This document shows positions 9,760 to 20,024 of a stretch of DNA of 64,000 nt, piece after piece. The notes beneath the pieces were generated by a model that was given only the letters and a program-made list of their open reading frames with translations, did not search any database and was not told the DNA's origin. The stretch spans positions 1 to 64,000 of the forward strand of contig NZ_CALXKQ010000009.1 in assembly GCF_944388875.1 (NCBI RefSeq). The letters run 5' to 3'. Source of the DNA: an uncultured Brachyspira sp. GTDB taxonomy: Bacteria > Spirochaetota > Brachyspiria > Brachyspirales > Brachyspiraceae. The translations under genes were made by a program, and so were the position numbers. Positions within the stretch are counted from its first letter, which is position 1. Each line of letters starts with the position of its first letter.

Positions 9760-10728
9760 TTAATTATGATGATGATGTTCTTCATCTTTATGCTTTATAT
9801 TATCTCTGTAAACAGGCTGGAATTCTTCTCTCAAAAGTTTTCTATTTAAATCTTTGCCTATAAAAACAATTTCAAGCTCATCATTTTCACTTGCCCCAGT
9901 AACAGCATATCTTTCACCCACAACATCATACCTTAAATAATTTTCTCCGCATTTAATAAAGCCTTTTGATCTTGCAACATATCCGAATCTTCCATGCACA
10001 ATGTCTTCAAGCAAAGTTATAAATTTATTTTCATTTAATACACTGCATCCTTTCATACTTATAGATTCTGGCATCTCTTCATTTTTAGTATTTTCTAATT
10101 CTTTTACAGCATACTTCTCATCTAAAAATGATTTTAAAATACTCTCCCACCAATCCTTATTTTTATTAGAGTAATGTTCATCCAGTATTTCAATATTATC
10201 CAATGAAACATTATTTTTTGTAATTATCAATTTTATTTTTTTTATAAGCTCTTCATTTTCATCCTTTCCTTTAGACTCCATTTTAGATATTATTATTTTT
10301 GATGTATTTAAAATCTGATCCACATAAATATCATCATAAGAATTAATAAATGAATCAAAAGCATTTCCGTCTATAATAGTTATAGGTCTAAGAAGAATAA
10401 TTCTTTCATATTCAATCTGCTTTATATTGTTAATGATATTGCTTAGTTTAGCGACACCAGTAGGCTCAACTATTAAATATTCAGGATCGAGGGAATTAGC
10501 TATAGTAAGAATTGAACTTGCAAAATCTTTTTTCATTGTGCAGCATACGCATCCTTCTGTAAGCTCCCAAATATTCATTCCTTCATCTTTAAGCATATTA
10601 GAATCTATATCAACATCTCCGTATTCATTTTCCATAACTACGAAATCTCTTTTAGTTTTATTAGCCATTTCTTTTATAAGAGTAGTTTTGCCAGCACCTA
10701 AAAAACCAGAAACTATAAGTATTTTCAT
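9760..10728 (-). CDS. G3E-family GTPase, CobW/YjiA-like metallochaperone
   Basis: Begins MKILIVSGFLGAGKTT, the G3E Walker A, and carries the family's CXCC metal motif in EGCVCCTMKK. The tail DEEHHHHN is a metal-binding His cluster. Relatives deliver or insert metals such as zinc, cobalt or nickel with GTP hydrolysis; the metal here cannot be told. I set the start at ATG 10728 (322 residues) because TTAGGAG precedes it and the protein then begins at the first beta strand. The longer frame from 10797 adds 23 unconserved residues. It is monocistronic and divergent from the next gene. Confidence 0.9.
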   Translation of the reverse strand: MKILIVSGFLGAGKTTLIKEMANKTKRDFVVMENEYGDVDIDSNMLKDEGMNIWELTEGCVCCTMKKDFASSILTIANSLDPEYLIVEPTGVAKLSNIINNIKQIEYERIILLRPITIIDGNAFDSFINSYDDIYVDQILNTSKIIISKMESKGKDENEELIKKIKLIITKNNVSLDNIEILDEHYSNKNKDWWESILKSFLDEKYAVKELENTKNEEMPESISMKGCSVLNENKFITLLEDIVHGRFGYVARSKGFIKCGENYLRYDVVGERYAVTGASENDELEIVFIGKDLNRKLLREEFQPVYRDNIKHKDEEHHHHN

Positions 10729-10856
10729 TTTATATGTTCTCCTAATATCTATTATATTTTTATTATATAACAGTTTATTTATTAAATCCAGTTTCAATTT
10801 TTTTATAATAGGTTTATGATATATCTGTAATAAAAATTAATAATGATGAGAAGACG

Positions 10857-11819
10857 ATGGAAAATAAAAAGATTTATTATTCTTTTTCAGATTATGTTAA
10901 AAAAAAATTTGGTGTCAAAGTCGGAAAAATTTCAATAGATACAGATTTCGGATGTGCTCATAAGGCGAATGATGGAGGATGCAGATTCTGTAATTTAAAT
11001 AGCTATAAGCCTCCTTACATAATAGAAGAGAATATAGAAAGTCAATGGATTAACGGCGTTAATAATTATAAAAATAGATATCAGAAATTTTATGCATATT
11101 TTCAGCTTGGAACTCCATTATCCCCCTTAGCTTCAAAAGAATCATTGATGTATGCAAATAAACTCATATATTTTGATGACTGCGTAGGTCTTATGTTCGG
11201 AGCAAGAAGTGATATGCTGGAAGAAAATGTACTAAAAGAACTTAATGATTTATCCGCTTCAACTAATAAAGAGATTTGGCTTGAAATGGGGCTTCAGTCT
11301 TCAAATGAAGAAACTTCAAAGTTTATAAACAGAGGACATGATTATAAATCTTTTTCCCAAATGGTGGAACATATAAAATCAAATTATACTAATCTTATAA
11401 TATGCACCCATATAATATTCGGTCTTCCAAAGAGATTGATTGAAGATAAAAAAGCAATAGAACTTGAAACTAGAGAAGATATGCTTAAAACGGTTAAAGA
11501 TATTTCTAACCTTCCAATAGATGCGGTAAAGTTTCATCAGCTTGATATAGTAAAAGGTTCTTATTTTGAAAAACTTTTCAGAGAATATTCTTTTCCCACA
11601 ATAGATGAAGATTTTTATATAGAGCTTATAGCAGATTCTCTATCTATTATAAAAGATAATATAATAATAGCACGTTTAGTAGGCGACAGTTTGGGAGATA
11701 CTTTAATAGCTCCAAAATGGAAAAAATCAAAAGGAGAAATAATTAATCTTATAATCAAAACTATGTCTAAAAAAAATATTATACAAGGAAGTCAATGTCA
11801 TATTGAAAAACATCGATAA
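10857..11819 (+). CDS. TIGR01212-family radical SAM protein (YhcC-like)
   Basis: A 320-residue radical SAM protein. The cluster-binding cysteines are C33, C42 and C45 in CAHKANDGGCRFC, the long-spaced Cx8CxxC pattern of the TIGR01212/YhcC group. The conserved EMGLQSSNEET and THIIFGLP segments follow. The biochemical role of the family is not established to my knowledge. It stands alone, transcribed away from the G3E GTPase. Confidence 0.9.
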   Translation: MENKKIYYSFSDYVKKKFGVKVGKISIDTDFGCAHKANDGGCRFCNLNSYKPPYIIEENIESQWINGVNNYKNRYQKFYAYFQLGTPLSPLASKESLMYANKLIYFDDCVGLMFGARSDMLEENVLKELNDLSASTNKEIWLEMGLQSSNEETSKFINRGHDYKSFSQMVEHIKSNYTNLIICTHIIFGLPKRLIEDKKAIELETREDMLKTVKDISNLPIDAVKFHQLDIVKGSYFEKLFREYSFPTIDEDFYIELIADSLSIIKDNIIIARLVGDSLGDTLIAPKWKKSKGEIINLIIKTMSKKNIIQGSQCHIEKHR

Positions 11820-11899
11820 ATTGATTATAATATAATAACACTATTAATTAAAAAACTTTAAAAATTGTAGATATTACAATAAAATATGGAGATATCAAA

Positions 11900-12790
11900 A
11901 TGAAATTCGTATCTTTCGTTGAATGGAACAATACAGAGTCTATAGGAATATTAAGCAAAGATGGAAAAAAAGTAATAGCTATAAATGAGATAGTCCCTGA
12001 TTTTAAAATGACTGAAAATCCAATGATACAATTAATAAAAATGATTAATGAGGATATAATTAAAAAATTAAAATATGCAGAGGAAAATTTTACACATGCA
12101 TATTCTATAGAAAATGTTCAGATACTTTCACCTATAAGAAAACCTATACATGATATTATATGTGTAGGCGTTAATTACAGAGATCATTTAAGTGAGATAA
12201 AAAAAGATATGAAAGATTTTAAAGAGGTTAAAGCTCCTGTTTATTTTTCTAAAAGAGCTTTGGAGATTATAGGATTAGGAGATAAAATTAAAGCAAGATT
12301 TGATTTAGATGAATGCCTAGATTATGAGGCTGAGCTTGCCGTTATTATAGGAAAAACTGCCAAGGATATAGAGCCTGATAAAGCAGAGGATTATATTTTT
12401 GGATATTCTATTTTTAATGATATATCATCAAGAAATATACAAAAAAAACATTCTCAGTGGTATAAAGGTAAAAGTTTGGACAGCTACTCATCTATGGGAC
12501 CTTGTATTGTTTACAAGGATGATTTAAAACTTCCTTTAGAACTGGATATTAAAAGTATTTTAAATGATGAAGTAAGACAGTCTTCAAATACTAAATATAT
12601 GATACATGATATAAATTATTTAATATCTGATATATCAAAAGGGATGACTTTAGAGGCTGGCGATATAATTGCAACAGGAACACCTGGCGGAGTAGGCATG
12701 TCATTTAATCCGCCTAAATATATGAAACATGGGGATAAAATAATATGCTCTATTGAAGGAATAGGGGAGCTTATCAATTTTGCAGATTAA
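11900..12790 (+). CDS. fumarylacetoacetate hydrolase (FAH) family protein
   Basis: A 296-residue protein with an N-terminal ~70-residue domain and the FAH beta-roll core. CVGVNYRDH begins the core, DYEAELAVIIGK holds metal-binding acidic residues, and ATGTPGGVG closes it. Family members hydrolyse C-C bonds in acylpyruvates or decarboxylate or hydrate related keto acids. No pathway partner lies nearby, so the substrate is unknown; an acylpyruvase or oxaloacetate tautomerase role is possible. The start has a GGAGAT ribosome site. Confidence 0.88.
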   Translation: MKFVSFVEWNNTESIGILSKDGKKVIAINEIVPDFKMTENPMIQLIKMINEDIIKKLKYAEENFTHAYSIENVQILSPIRKPIHDIICVGVNYRDHLSEIKKDMKDFKEVKAPVYFSKRALEIIGLGDKIKARFDLDECLDYEAELAVIIGKTAKDIEPDKAEDYIFGYSIFNDISSRNIQKKHSQWYKGKSLDSYSSMGPCIVYKDDLKLPLELDIKSILNDEVRQSSNTKYMIHDINYLISDISKGMTLEAGDIIATGTPGGVGMSFNPPKYMKHGDKIICSIEGIGELINFAD

Positions 12791-12885
12791 TTATTTTTTC
12801 TAAATTGTATGTTAATATGCACTTGCAATTATTCTATTATTTCATATATTTTATTACTGAAAACATATAATTTAAGGACAATATT

Positions 12886-13629
12886 ATGAATATATTTACT
12901 TTTACAAATAAAGGTTCTAATACAAAAATAAATACTGATGCTTTCTTATTTAACAGTGAGGCAATATCTGGAAATCCTATAATAATTAATGAACAAAATA
13001 GTTATTCTCATTTTTTAGACAATATAGAGGGAATTGCAGTTTCAGTTTTAGCTGATGGGCTTGGAGATACATTTGCTTCAAGATTAGCAGTCAATATATA
13101 TAATGAAAATTTTTTAGATTTGCTTGAACTTGTAGGTGAGCAGGAAGTTATGAATTGGATAATGCATAACTTTATTAAATTAGAAGTTACAGCTTCAAGA
13201 GAATCAGCAGATGACAGAGAAAAGTCTATGGCAGGTACTTCTATTGCTGGAGTATTATATCATAAATTTGCAGGAGTATTTGTATTTAATGCAGGGGATT
13301 CAAAAGTTTTTGCCGTTGATAATAAAAGGGCAGTTCAAATAAGCAGAGATCATATTGTAGGAAATGCCTTAGAAAACTGTGCATGTGCAGGAGGCGGACA
13401 TTATATCACTATTGAAGGAGCTAGAAGAAACAAAAGACATAATTACTTTATAGCTTCTAATTCTATGATAGAGCTTTTATCAGATAAGTATGAGAGTGCC
13501 GAAGCTGGAATTAATGATATAATGATATTCTCAAATACGGCTGAAGAATCTTTGAATAAATTAAAAAAATTATCAGAAGCAAGCAATGATAATGTAAGTG
13601 CTGTAGGTTTATTTAATTTGTTTGAATAA
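12886..13629 (+). CDS. PP2C-like protein phosphatase
   Basis: A 247-residue compact PP2C-fold protein. The metal-binding ADGLGD motif lies near residue 58, MAGTSIAGVL corresponds to the GTT motif, NAGDSKVF to GDSR, and SNDNVSAVG to the terminal DN metal site. It would remove phosphate from Ser/Thr in a signalling pathway. There is no membrane segment or partner kinase next to it; an RsbW-like kinase lies at 39.9 kb but a link is only speculation. It is somewhat diverged from classical PP2C. Confidence 0.82.
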   Translation: MNIFTFTNKGSNTKINTDAFLFNSEAISGNPIIINEQNSYSHFLDNIEGIAVSVLADGLGDTFASRLAVNIYNENFLDLLELVGEQEVMNWIMHNFIKLEVTASRESADDREKSMAGTSIAGVLYHKFAGVFVFNAGDSKVFAVDNKRAVQISRDHIVGNALENCACAGGGHYITIEGARRNKRHNYFIASNSMIELLSDKYESAEAGINDIMIFSNTAEESLNKLKKLSEASNDNVSAVGLFNLFE

Positions 13630-13709
13630 TGTATTTATAGATAAATAAAAATATCCATATTACAGCTTTTCAATATTATTATAGGATAACTATATGTTAT
13701 ATTGATTAA

Positions 13710-14483
13710 TCATTGATATAAATTTTCATTTTTTAATTCGCTTGAAGCAAAATTTCTTAAATAGTTCTGCACTATTTCCAAATCTTCCATAGTATCTATT
13801 CCATGTATGAATTTTCTTGTTTCAAGAACTTTTATTTTCATTCCATTATAAAGCCATCTAAGCTGTTCTAATCTTTCTATATTTTCATAATCGCATTCTT
13901 TTAAACTTTCTATTTTTAAAAGTATATCCTTTCTAAAAGCATAAACTCCAATATGCTTATAATATTTAACATCTATATTCTGATCAAATCTTCTATGAGG
14001 TATAGTAGCACGCGAAAAATACATAGCATAATTATTTATATCGCATACCACCTTAACAGCATTCTCATCTTTTATTAAAGGACTTTCATCATCAATTTTT
14101 GATTTTATAGTAGCGATATCAACATTTTTATCTTCAAAAGAATCTATTATAGGATTTAATACCGTTTCATCTATTAAAGGCTCATCGCCCTGTACATTAA
14201 TTACTATATCACAGTCTATTTTTTTAGCCACTTCAGTTATTCTTGAAGTTCCTGAAGTATGCTCTGATGAAGTCATTACAGCCTTAGCATTATTTTTTTC
14301 GCATATTTCCATTATCTCTTTAGAATCTGTAGCAACTATACAATCATCAATCTTTTTAACAGCTTTAACATTATCATAAACATCTATTATTATAGGCTTT
14401 CCTAATAATTCATAAGTTAATTTTCTTGGGAATCTTGTAGAACCGTATCTTGCAGGTATTATAGCAACAACTTTATTTGACAT
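13710..14483 (-). CDS. kdsB: 3-deoxy-manno-octulosonate cytidylyltransferase
   Basis: CMP-Kdo synthetase, which activates Kdo for lipopolysaccharide core assembly. The N-terminal nucleotide-binding IIPARYGSTRFPRK motif, VNVQGDEPLI, and the C-terminal GIDTMEDLE are all present. Length 257 residues is normal. It follows the EIIA-like gene by one base and probably shares its transcript. Its presence implies a Kdo-containing glycolipid in the outer membrane. Confidence 0.96.
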   Translation of the reverse strand: MSNKVVAIIPARYGSTRFPRKLTYELLGKPIIIDVYDNVKAVKKIDDCIVATDSKEIMEICEKNNAKAVMTSSEHTSGTSRITEVAKKIDCDIVINVQGDEPLIDETVLNPIIDSFEDKNVDIATIKSKIDDESPLIKDENAVKVVCDINNYAMYFSRATIPHRRFDQNIDVKYYKHIGVYAFRKDILLKIESLKECDYENIERLEQLRWLYNGMKIKVLETRKFIHGIDTMEDLEIVQNYLRNFASSELKNENLYQ

Positions 14484-14484
14484 A

Positions 14485-14970
14485 TTATTTGCCTCCTAAT
14501 ACATCTTCTGATATTTCTTTTAATTTTGATTTAAATGCATCTATACTTTTTGATTCAAGCAATACTACTGGATACATACTCATTCTTGATATTTTAGTAA
14601 ATAATGAAAGAAGACCGAGATATTTATCATTACTGTTTTTATTGGTTAGAAACATAATAAGCAAATGAACGGGTTTTTTATCTAGAGAAGAATAATTAAG
14701 ACCTTTTCTTGAAACGGCAAATATAATATCATTATCTTCTACCTCATTTGTTCGTACATGCGGAAAAGCTACTCCGTACCCTAATCCGCTGCTTATAATA
14801 TCTTCTTTTTTATACATAGCTTCTATAGTTTGAGCTATATTTATTCTTAATCCATTAGATTCTGCATATATCAGCATCTCACTTATAGCTTCATCCTTAT
14901 TTGCAGCTTTCAAATCTAAAATAACATAGGATTTATCTATATACTTTATTATATCATTTAATGAAATCAT
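14485..14970 (-). CDS. PTS EIIA-like (PtsN/fructose-type) regulatory protein
   Basis: A 161-residue single-domain EIIA of the fructose/mannitol fold. The phosphorylated histidine is H71 in GVAFPHVRT, in the family motif. No EIIB or EIIC gene is adjacent, so a regulatory PtsN-type role is more likely than sugar uptake. It sits between a hypothetical gene (gap 23 bases) and kdsB (gap 1 base) in one minus-strand unit. Confidence 0.88.
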   Translation of the reverse strand: MISLNDIIKYIDKSYVILDLKAANKDEAISEMLIYAESNGLRINIAQTIEAMYKKEDIISSGLGYGVAFPHVRTNEVEDNDIIFAVSRKGLNYSSLDKKPVHLLIMFLTNKNSNDKYLGLLSLFTKISRMSMYPVVLLESKSIDAFKSKLKEISEDVLGGK

Positions 14971-14993
14971 AGACTGCCTTCTTTTAATTAATA

Positions 14994-15386
14994 TTAAATT
15001 TCAATATTGAAATTATTTTTTAAATATTCTTTCATAGTATATTTTTTTTGTATAAGCTCTAAGGTGATATTTAGAGGATATATTATATTATTGTTTTTTA
15101 GACTTATTCCTATAGACTCATCATCCAAGTCTATGCCTCTTGATACTATCCAGTTTCCATGCATATTTATTCTTATTACTTCTCCTATATATGCACTTAT
15201 AGAGAATATAAAATTTCTATTATTATCGCTTTCTAATACTAAATTCAATTTTTCTTTAAAGAATTTGTCTATTTCTGATAAACTTTTTAATGTGTAATCA
15301 GTATGATATCCTTCACGCATTAAAAAATTGCTTATCCAATTAGACGATCTTGAAAGCTCTTCCTGTGGCAAGATATATTTTGACAT
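14994..15386 (-). CDS. conserved hypothetical protein
   Basis: A 130-residue soluble protein I do not recognise with confidence. The central SAYIGEVIRINMHGNW stretch resembles a motif seen in small bacterial proteins of unknown function, some of them immunity-like. No signal peptide, membrane segment or catalytic motif is visible. It is first in the unit with the EIIA-like gene and kdsB. Confidence 0.7.
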   Translation of the reverse strand: MSKYILPQEELSRSSNWISNFLMREGYHTDYTLKSLSEIDKFFKEKLNLVLESDNNRNFIFSISAYIGEVIRINMHGNWIVSRGIDLDDESIGISLKNNNIIYPLNITLELIQKKYTMKEYLKNNFNIEI

Positions 15387-15491
15387 AATATTAATCCTTA
15401 TATGTTAATATATATTTTTTTTATAATATGTCAAATTTATTTTTATCATTATGATGATTTGATTGTATTATAAATTTATTATAAATTATAC

Positions 15492-15519
15492 TTGCAGAAG
15501 TTTCAATCTTTGATATACT
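15492..15519 (+). promoter_or_regulatory. argS promoter
   Basis: TTGCAG (15492-15497), a 16-base spacer and TATACT (15514-15519) lie 33 bases before the argS start codon. The mRNA leader would be about 27 bases and includes the GGAGAG ribosome site. Confidence 0.6.
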
Positions 15520-15552
15520 TTATGTATTAAAATTTATGAATTTGGAGAGTAT

Positions 15553-17145
15553 ATGCTAAAAAAAGTTATCTCAAATATCCTAAAAGAAGCGTTAATGGAT
15601 TATTTAAAAGATACGGACGTGAAAGAAATTGATTCTTATATAGAAATTGGATATGCTGCAGATGATAGGTTTGGCGATTATGCTTGTCCTGTAGCCATGC
15701 GATTGGCTAAAATATTAAAGAAAAATCCTATGGAAATTGCAGATTCTATAGTATCAAAGATTGATAAAAAAATTTTTGAAAAAGTTGAAATCGCTAAGCC
15801 TGGATTCATCAATATAACTTTATCTCATAAATATATAAATGAATGTATAAATGATTTGATAAGTGATGATAATTATGGAAAGAATACAGCAGAGGATAAA
15901 AAGAAAATTATGATAGAATATGTAAGTGCTAATCCTACAGGTCCTCTTCATATAGGTCATGGAAGATGGGCTGCTATAGGAAGTGCTTTATCAAATATTC
16001 TTAAATATGTGGGACATGAAGTTTATCAGGAATTTTATGTTAATGATGCTGGAGAGCAAATTACTAAATTAAATGAAAGTGTTCAGGCAGCAAGAGAGGG
16101 AAGAGAAATTCCAGAAGACGGATATCATGGTTCTTATATATATGAACTTGCTAAAAAAGAAGGCAATCCTAAAGATTTAATATTAGAAGATCAGAAAAGA
16201 TTATTAGAAAAATTTGGAACATATATGGATAATTATGCTTCTGAGCTTGCTATACGTGAAAGCGGAGAATTAGAAAAGACTATGGAGTTTCTAAAAGATG
16301 AAGGTTTATTATTTGAAGAAGATAATGCCTCTTGGTTTAGAAGCACAAAGTATGGAGATGATAAGGACAGAGTAGTTAAAAAAAGCAATGGTACATATAC
16401 TTATTTTGCTCCTGATATAACATATCATAAAAATAAAATTGACAGAGGATATAAATTCTTAATAGATATACTAGGTGCTGACCATCATGGTTATGTTCCT
16501 AGAATTACTGCTGCTGTCAGAGCGGTAAGTAAAGATACTGCAAGTTTAAAAGTTATATTAGGACAGTTAGTAAGACTTTACAGAGGAAATGAACTTGTAA
16601 GAATGAGTAAAAGAACAGGGGATATGATAAGTTTAGAGGATGTAATAGATGAAATAGGAGTTGATCCTACAAGATATTTTTTGCTTATGCGTTCTTATTC
16701 CAGCTCTTTAGATTTTGATTTAGAGCTTGCTAAGAAGAAGGATAATGATAATCCTGTTTATTATGTTCAGTATGCTTATGCTAGAGTTTGCAATATATTT
16801 TTCAAACTTAAAGAGAAAAATCTTTCCTATAATGAATCTAAAAAATTTGATATAGAAAAAATAGCAAACAGCAGTTCTCTTAAATTAGCTAAAATGATAC
16901 TTAGATTTCCAGATGAGATTTATGAGTCTTCAAAATCTTTAGAGGTTTATACTTTGCTTAATTATACTTATGATATTGCAAGTGCTTTGCATAAATTTTA
17001 TTATGATAATATAGTATTAGAAGAGAATGAGGAGATAAGACAGGAAAGATTAACCTTAGTTAAAGCTGTTCAGAAAATATTAGGAATATGTTTTGATATA
17101 ATAGGAATATCCAAAGTAGAGAGAATGTGGCTTGACGAACAATAA
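15553..17145 (+). CDS. argS: arginyl-tRNA synthetase
   Basis: Class I aminoacyl-tRNA synthetase charging tRNA-Arg. The 530-residue chain has the N-terminal Add-1 domain, the HIGH box as PLHIGHGR (133-136), the KMSK-like RMSKRTG motif, and a C-terminal DALR anticodon-binding domain ending with the typical Met (VERMWLDEQ). GGAGAG precedes the start. It is flanked by a bidirectional terminator, so it is monocistronic. Confidence 0.98.
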   Translation: MLKKVISNILKEALMDYLKDTDVKEIDSYIEIGYAADDRFGDYACPVAMRLAKILKKNPMEIADSIVSKIDKKIFEKVEIAKPGFINITLSHKYINECINDLISDDNYGKNTAEDKKKIMIEYVSANPTGPLHIGHGRWAAIGSALSNILKYVGHEVYQEFYVNDAGEQITKLNESVQAAREGREIPEDGYHGSYIYELAKKEGNPKDLILEDQKRLLEKFGTYMDNYASELAIRESGELEKTMEFLKDEGLLFEEDNASWFRSTKYGDDKDRVVKKSNGTYTYFAPDITYHKNKIDRGYKFLIDILGADHHGYVPRITAAVRAVSKDTASLKVILGQLVRLYRGNELVRMSKRTGDMISLEDVIDEIGVDPTRYFLLMRSYSSSLDFDLELAKKKDNDNPVYYVQYAYARVCNIFFKLKEKNLSYNESKKFDIEKIANSSSLKLAKMILRFPDEIYESSKSLEVYTLLNYTYDIASALHKFYYDNIVLEENEEIRQERLTLVKAVQKILGICFDIIGISKVERMWLDEQ

Positions 17146-17161
17146 TAAAAAATAAGATAAT

Positions 17162-17195
17162 AAAAAAGGGACTCAAATTACTGAGTCCTTTTTTA
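17162..17195. terminator. bidirectional terminator argS / symporter
   Basis: Stem GGACTCA (17169-17175) with TGAGTCC (17182-17188) around a 6-base loop. It is flanked by an A-run on the left and a T-run on the right, so it can work for both convergent genes. Confidence 0.88.
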
Positions 17196-17211
17196 TATAT
17201 ATTAAATACTT

Positions 17212-18621
17212 TTAATTATTCTCATTCCATTGAGTAATTGCATCATCATTGGATAATTCTGGTATGGAGTTTTTATTAAAAGCAGGTTTTTTATGTTCTT
17301 TTAATTTACTAACATAATGTTTAGCAAGTAAGTAAACAGGCTTATTAAGTATTACCATAACTATAATATTTAGCAATGCCATAAATCCCATAAACATATC
17401 TCCAGCTCCCCATATAGTTTTGAACTCTGCCAATGATCCTGCAAATACCATAACTATTGTCATAAGTCCTACTATTACATAAGAAACCATACTGTCTTTT
17501 ATAGCAAAAGCACCAGTTTTTATATAGAAGAAATTACCAAGTATAGAACTGTATGAGAAAAATAATATACATACTGTAATAAAATATGAACCAAAACTTC
17601 CTAAATGAGATTCCATAGCATATTGAAATAAATTAATTCCTTCAATTTCTTTTACCATTTTCATCGCTTCAGGAGATAATAAAAGTATGAATCCTGAAAT
17701 AGAACATATTAATAGTGTATCAGTAAATACTGAGAACATCTGTATAAGCCCTTGTTTGCAAGGATGAGAAGAGTGAGCAGCAGCAGCGGCATGAGGAGCA
17801 CCTCCCATACCAGCCTCATTTGAAAATAAACCTCTTTTCAATCCGTTTGAAATTGTTGCACCTATAGCACCGCCGAAAAATGCTGTTGGTTTGAATGCCT
17901 GCACAAATATGCTTTGAAATACGGAAGGTACAGAAGGCAGATTAGTGAAGAATATATAAAGTCCTATAAGTATATAAGGTATAGCCATAACTGGAACTAT
18001 GAATACGCATGCATGTGTTATTGTATCTCTTTTTTTAGAAAATAAAATTAATCCAGTAATAACAACTAAGGCGATTGCTGTATATAAATAAGAAACATGA
18101 TATTTTGATAAAGCATTTGATATGGTATTTGCTTGTACTCCGTTGAAAGTTGTATAAGTAAATATCATACATATTGCAAATAAAGCAGCGATAACTGGTT
18201 TTTTTAATCTGCTTTTTATGTAAAAAGAAGCTCCGCCTATAAATTTACCAGCTGAATCTTTTTCTTTATACAGCTGAGCTAATGTGCTTTCTGTAAATGC
18301 CAAACTTCCTCCAAGTACAGCCATTATCCACATCCAAAATAAAGCACCAGGTCCGCCAGCAGAAACTGCAGCCATAACTCCTGTAATATTTCCAGTTCCT
18401 ACTCTTGATGCTGTGCTTATGCAGAAACTTGCAAATCCAGAAACACCGTCCCCCTTTTCATGAGTTGATAATAAAAGTTTAAGAGCATGTATAGAATGTG
18501 AAACTTGTATTCCTTTTAATTTCAATGTAAAGAAAATGGAAACTGCAAAAAATACTGCCAAAAGTAAATAACCATACATTACACCGTTCACTGTGTTTAT
18601 TATTGAATTAATAATATTCAT
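17212..18621 (-). CDS. sodium:alanine/glycine symporter (AGCS family)
   Basis: A 469-residue polytopic inner-membrane transporter using Na+ to import alanine or glycine. It shows ~10 hydrophobic helices, the conserved TASRVGTGNITGVMAA segment near residue 70, and GLFSNEAGMGGAPHAAAAA in the middle, both AGCS signatures. Length is normal. It is alone in its transcription unit. Confidence 0.95.
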   Translation of the reverse strand: MNIINSIINTVNGVMYGYLLLAVFFAVSIFFTLKLKGIQVSHSIHALKLLLSTHEKGDGVSGFASFCISTASRVGTGNITGVMAAVSAGGPGALFWMWIMAVLGGSLAFTESTLAQLYKEKDSAGKFIGGASFYIKSRLKKPVIAALFAICMIFTYTTFNGVQANTISNALSKYHVSYLYTAIALVVITGLILFSKKRDTITHACVFIVPVMAIPYILIGLYIFFTNLPSVPSVFQSIFVQAFKPTAFFGGAIGATISNGLKRGLFSNEAGMGGAPHAAAAAHSSHPCKQGLIQMFSVFTDTLLICSISGFILLLSPEAMKMVKEIEGINLFQYAMESHLGSFGSYFITVCILFFSYSSILGNFFYIKTGAFAIKDSMVSYVIVGLMTIVMVFAGSLAEFKTIWGAGDMFMGFMALLNIIVMVILNKPVYLLAKHYVSKLKEHKKPAFNKNSIPELSNDDAITQWNENN

Positions 18622-18695
18622 TTTTATATCTCTTTTATTTATTTTTGTAATGAATTATACAATAATATTAAGTTTTTTTAAATTATATTTTTAAT

Positions 18696-19910
18696 TTAAT
18701 TAAAACTTTCTAATATTTTTTTTACATCATTACGTTTTTTAATATACTTATCATAAAGAACTGCATTGGGTTTTATATTATTAATGATATAAAGATTATA
18801 ATTAACAGCATCGAATAGTTTTGTATAATAAATTTCTGCATTATATTTATCTCCAAGTCCATTGTATATTTCAGCTAACTCCTCCAATGCTTCATCATCA
18901 TTCTCATTTATAGAAATTATTTTTTTTAAATACTCTATAACTATATTGCCGTTTTTATTCATATCTCTTCTCAATAAATATACAGCATCCTTTATAATTT
19001 TTATGTCTTTGTCATAAGCATTTATAGACATACCGTAATATTTAGAAGCGTTTTCATAATCATTTTTTAATATATAAGCATCAGCAATTTTATAATAATA
19101 AATATGATTATTCTTTTTTATTTCTGCTGCTTTATTATAATTTTTTATACTTAAATCAATATCCTCAGCTTCAGCATTAACCTTATATTCAGCATAATAC
19201 AAACATCCAAGAGAATATAAAGAATAATGATTATTTTTACCCAAATATTTATATATATTATCAGCAGTCAAATTAATATTTTTTATATTATCACATTTAA
19301 TCATCAAATACTCTAAATAATCCATATTGAAATAAATATTTTCTTTATAAAAATTAAAAAATACATCGTATAGCTTATCTTCATCGGATCCATCATCATT
19401 AATTATATTATTTACCTTTTGAGAATAGTATCCTATAAGCGGTACATATTCATCTTCTTTTATATTTTTAATATTTGCTGATATTGATGAATAATAAGAT
19501 ATATCTTCAAGTATTTTATTAACAGCTTCAAATAAATTATCTTCTTTTGAATATATATTTCTTTCAAGCCATTCTCTTGGTTTTTCTTTATTAAAAATCA
19601 CATAATTAACTGCAAAACCGTTTTTATAAGGATTAATATCATATAAAACTGATATATCAGCATTATTATTAATTGTTAATTCTTTTATTTTTGATTTTAT
19701 TATTTTATAATTATTCTCTTTTATAAAATTGTTAGGAATTATATCAATATCAAAATATAGAAATATATTTTTTCTAATCAGATCATTTAATGCATAAAGC
19801 ATATAATTTTTGGAATAATCTGCTTCAAATATAATGATTCTTTTTTGAGAGAATGCTGAAATATATAATACTATTAATAATACAAAAACTTTTTTTATAA
19901 TATTTATCAT
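18696..19910 (-). CDS. exported TPR-repeat protein, function unknown
   Basis: A 404-residue protein with an N-terminal signal peptide (IIKKVFVLLIVLYISAFS). After a ~120-residue Asn/Ile-rich domain come tetratricopeptide-like repeats, for example HYYYKIADAYILKNDYENA and ALEELAEIYNGLGDKYNAE. TPR proteins in the spirochaete periplasm usually scaffold other proteins. No partner is indicated by its neighbours. Confidence 0.75.
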   Translation of the reverse strand: MINIIKKVFVLLIVLYISAFSQKRIIIFEADYSKNYMLYALNDLIRKNIFLYFDIDIIPNNFIKENNYKIIKSKIKELTINNNADISVLYDINPYKNGFAVNYVIFNKEKPREWLERNIYSKEDNLFEAVNKILEDISYYSSISANIKNIKEDEYVPLIGYYSQKVNNIINDDGSDEDKLYDVFFNFYKENIYFNMDYLEYLMIKCDNIKNINLTADNIYKYLGKNNHYSLYSLGCLYYAEYKVNAEAEDIDLSIKNYNKAAEIKKNNHIYYYKIADAYILKNDYENASKYYGMSINAYDKDIKIIKDAVYLLRRDMNKNGNIVIEYLKKIISINENDDEALEELAEIYNGLGDKYNAEIYYTKLFDAVNYNLYIINNIKPNAVLYDKYIKKRNDVKKILESFN

Positions 19911-20024
19911 AATGAAATAATATACAATATAAATGTTTAAAAATCTATATAAATAATTATCTAATCTTGTATTTTATTTATTAACATTATATTATTAGTA
20001 TAAAATTATTTATTGGAGATTAAA

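Noticed and set aside
9760-10797. Longer start of the G3E GTPase at 10797
   Set aside because: The extension has no ribosome site and is not conserved-looking, whereas ATG 10728 follows TTAGGAG and begins at the Walker A strand.
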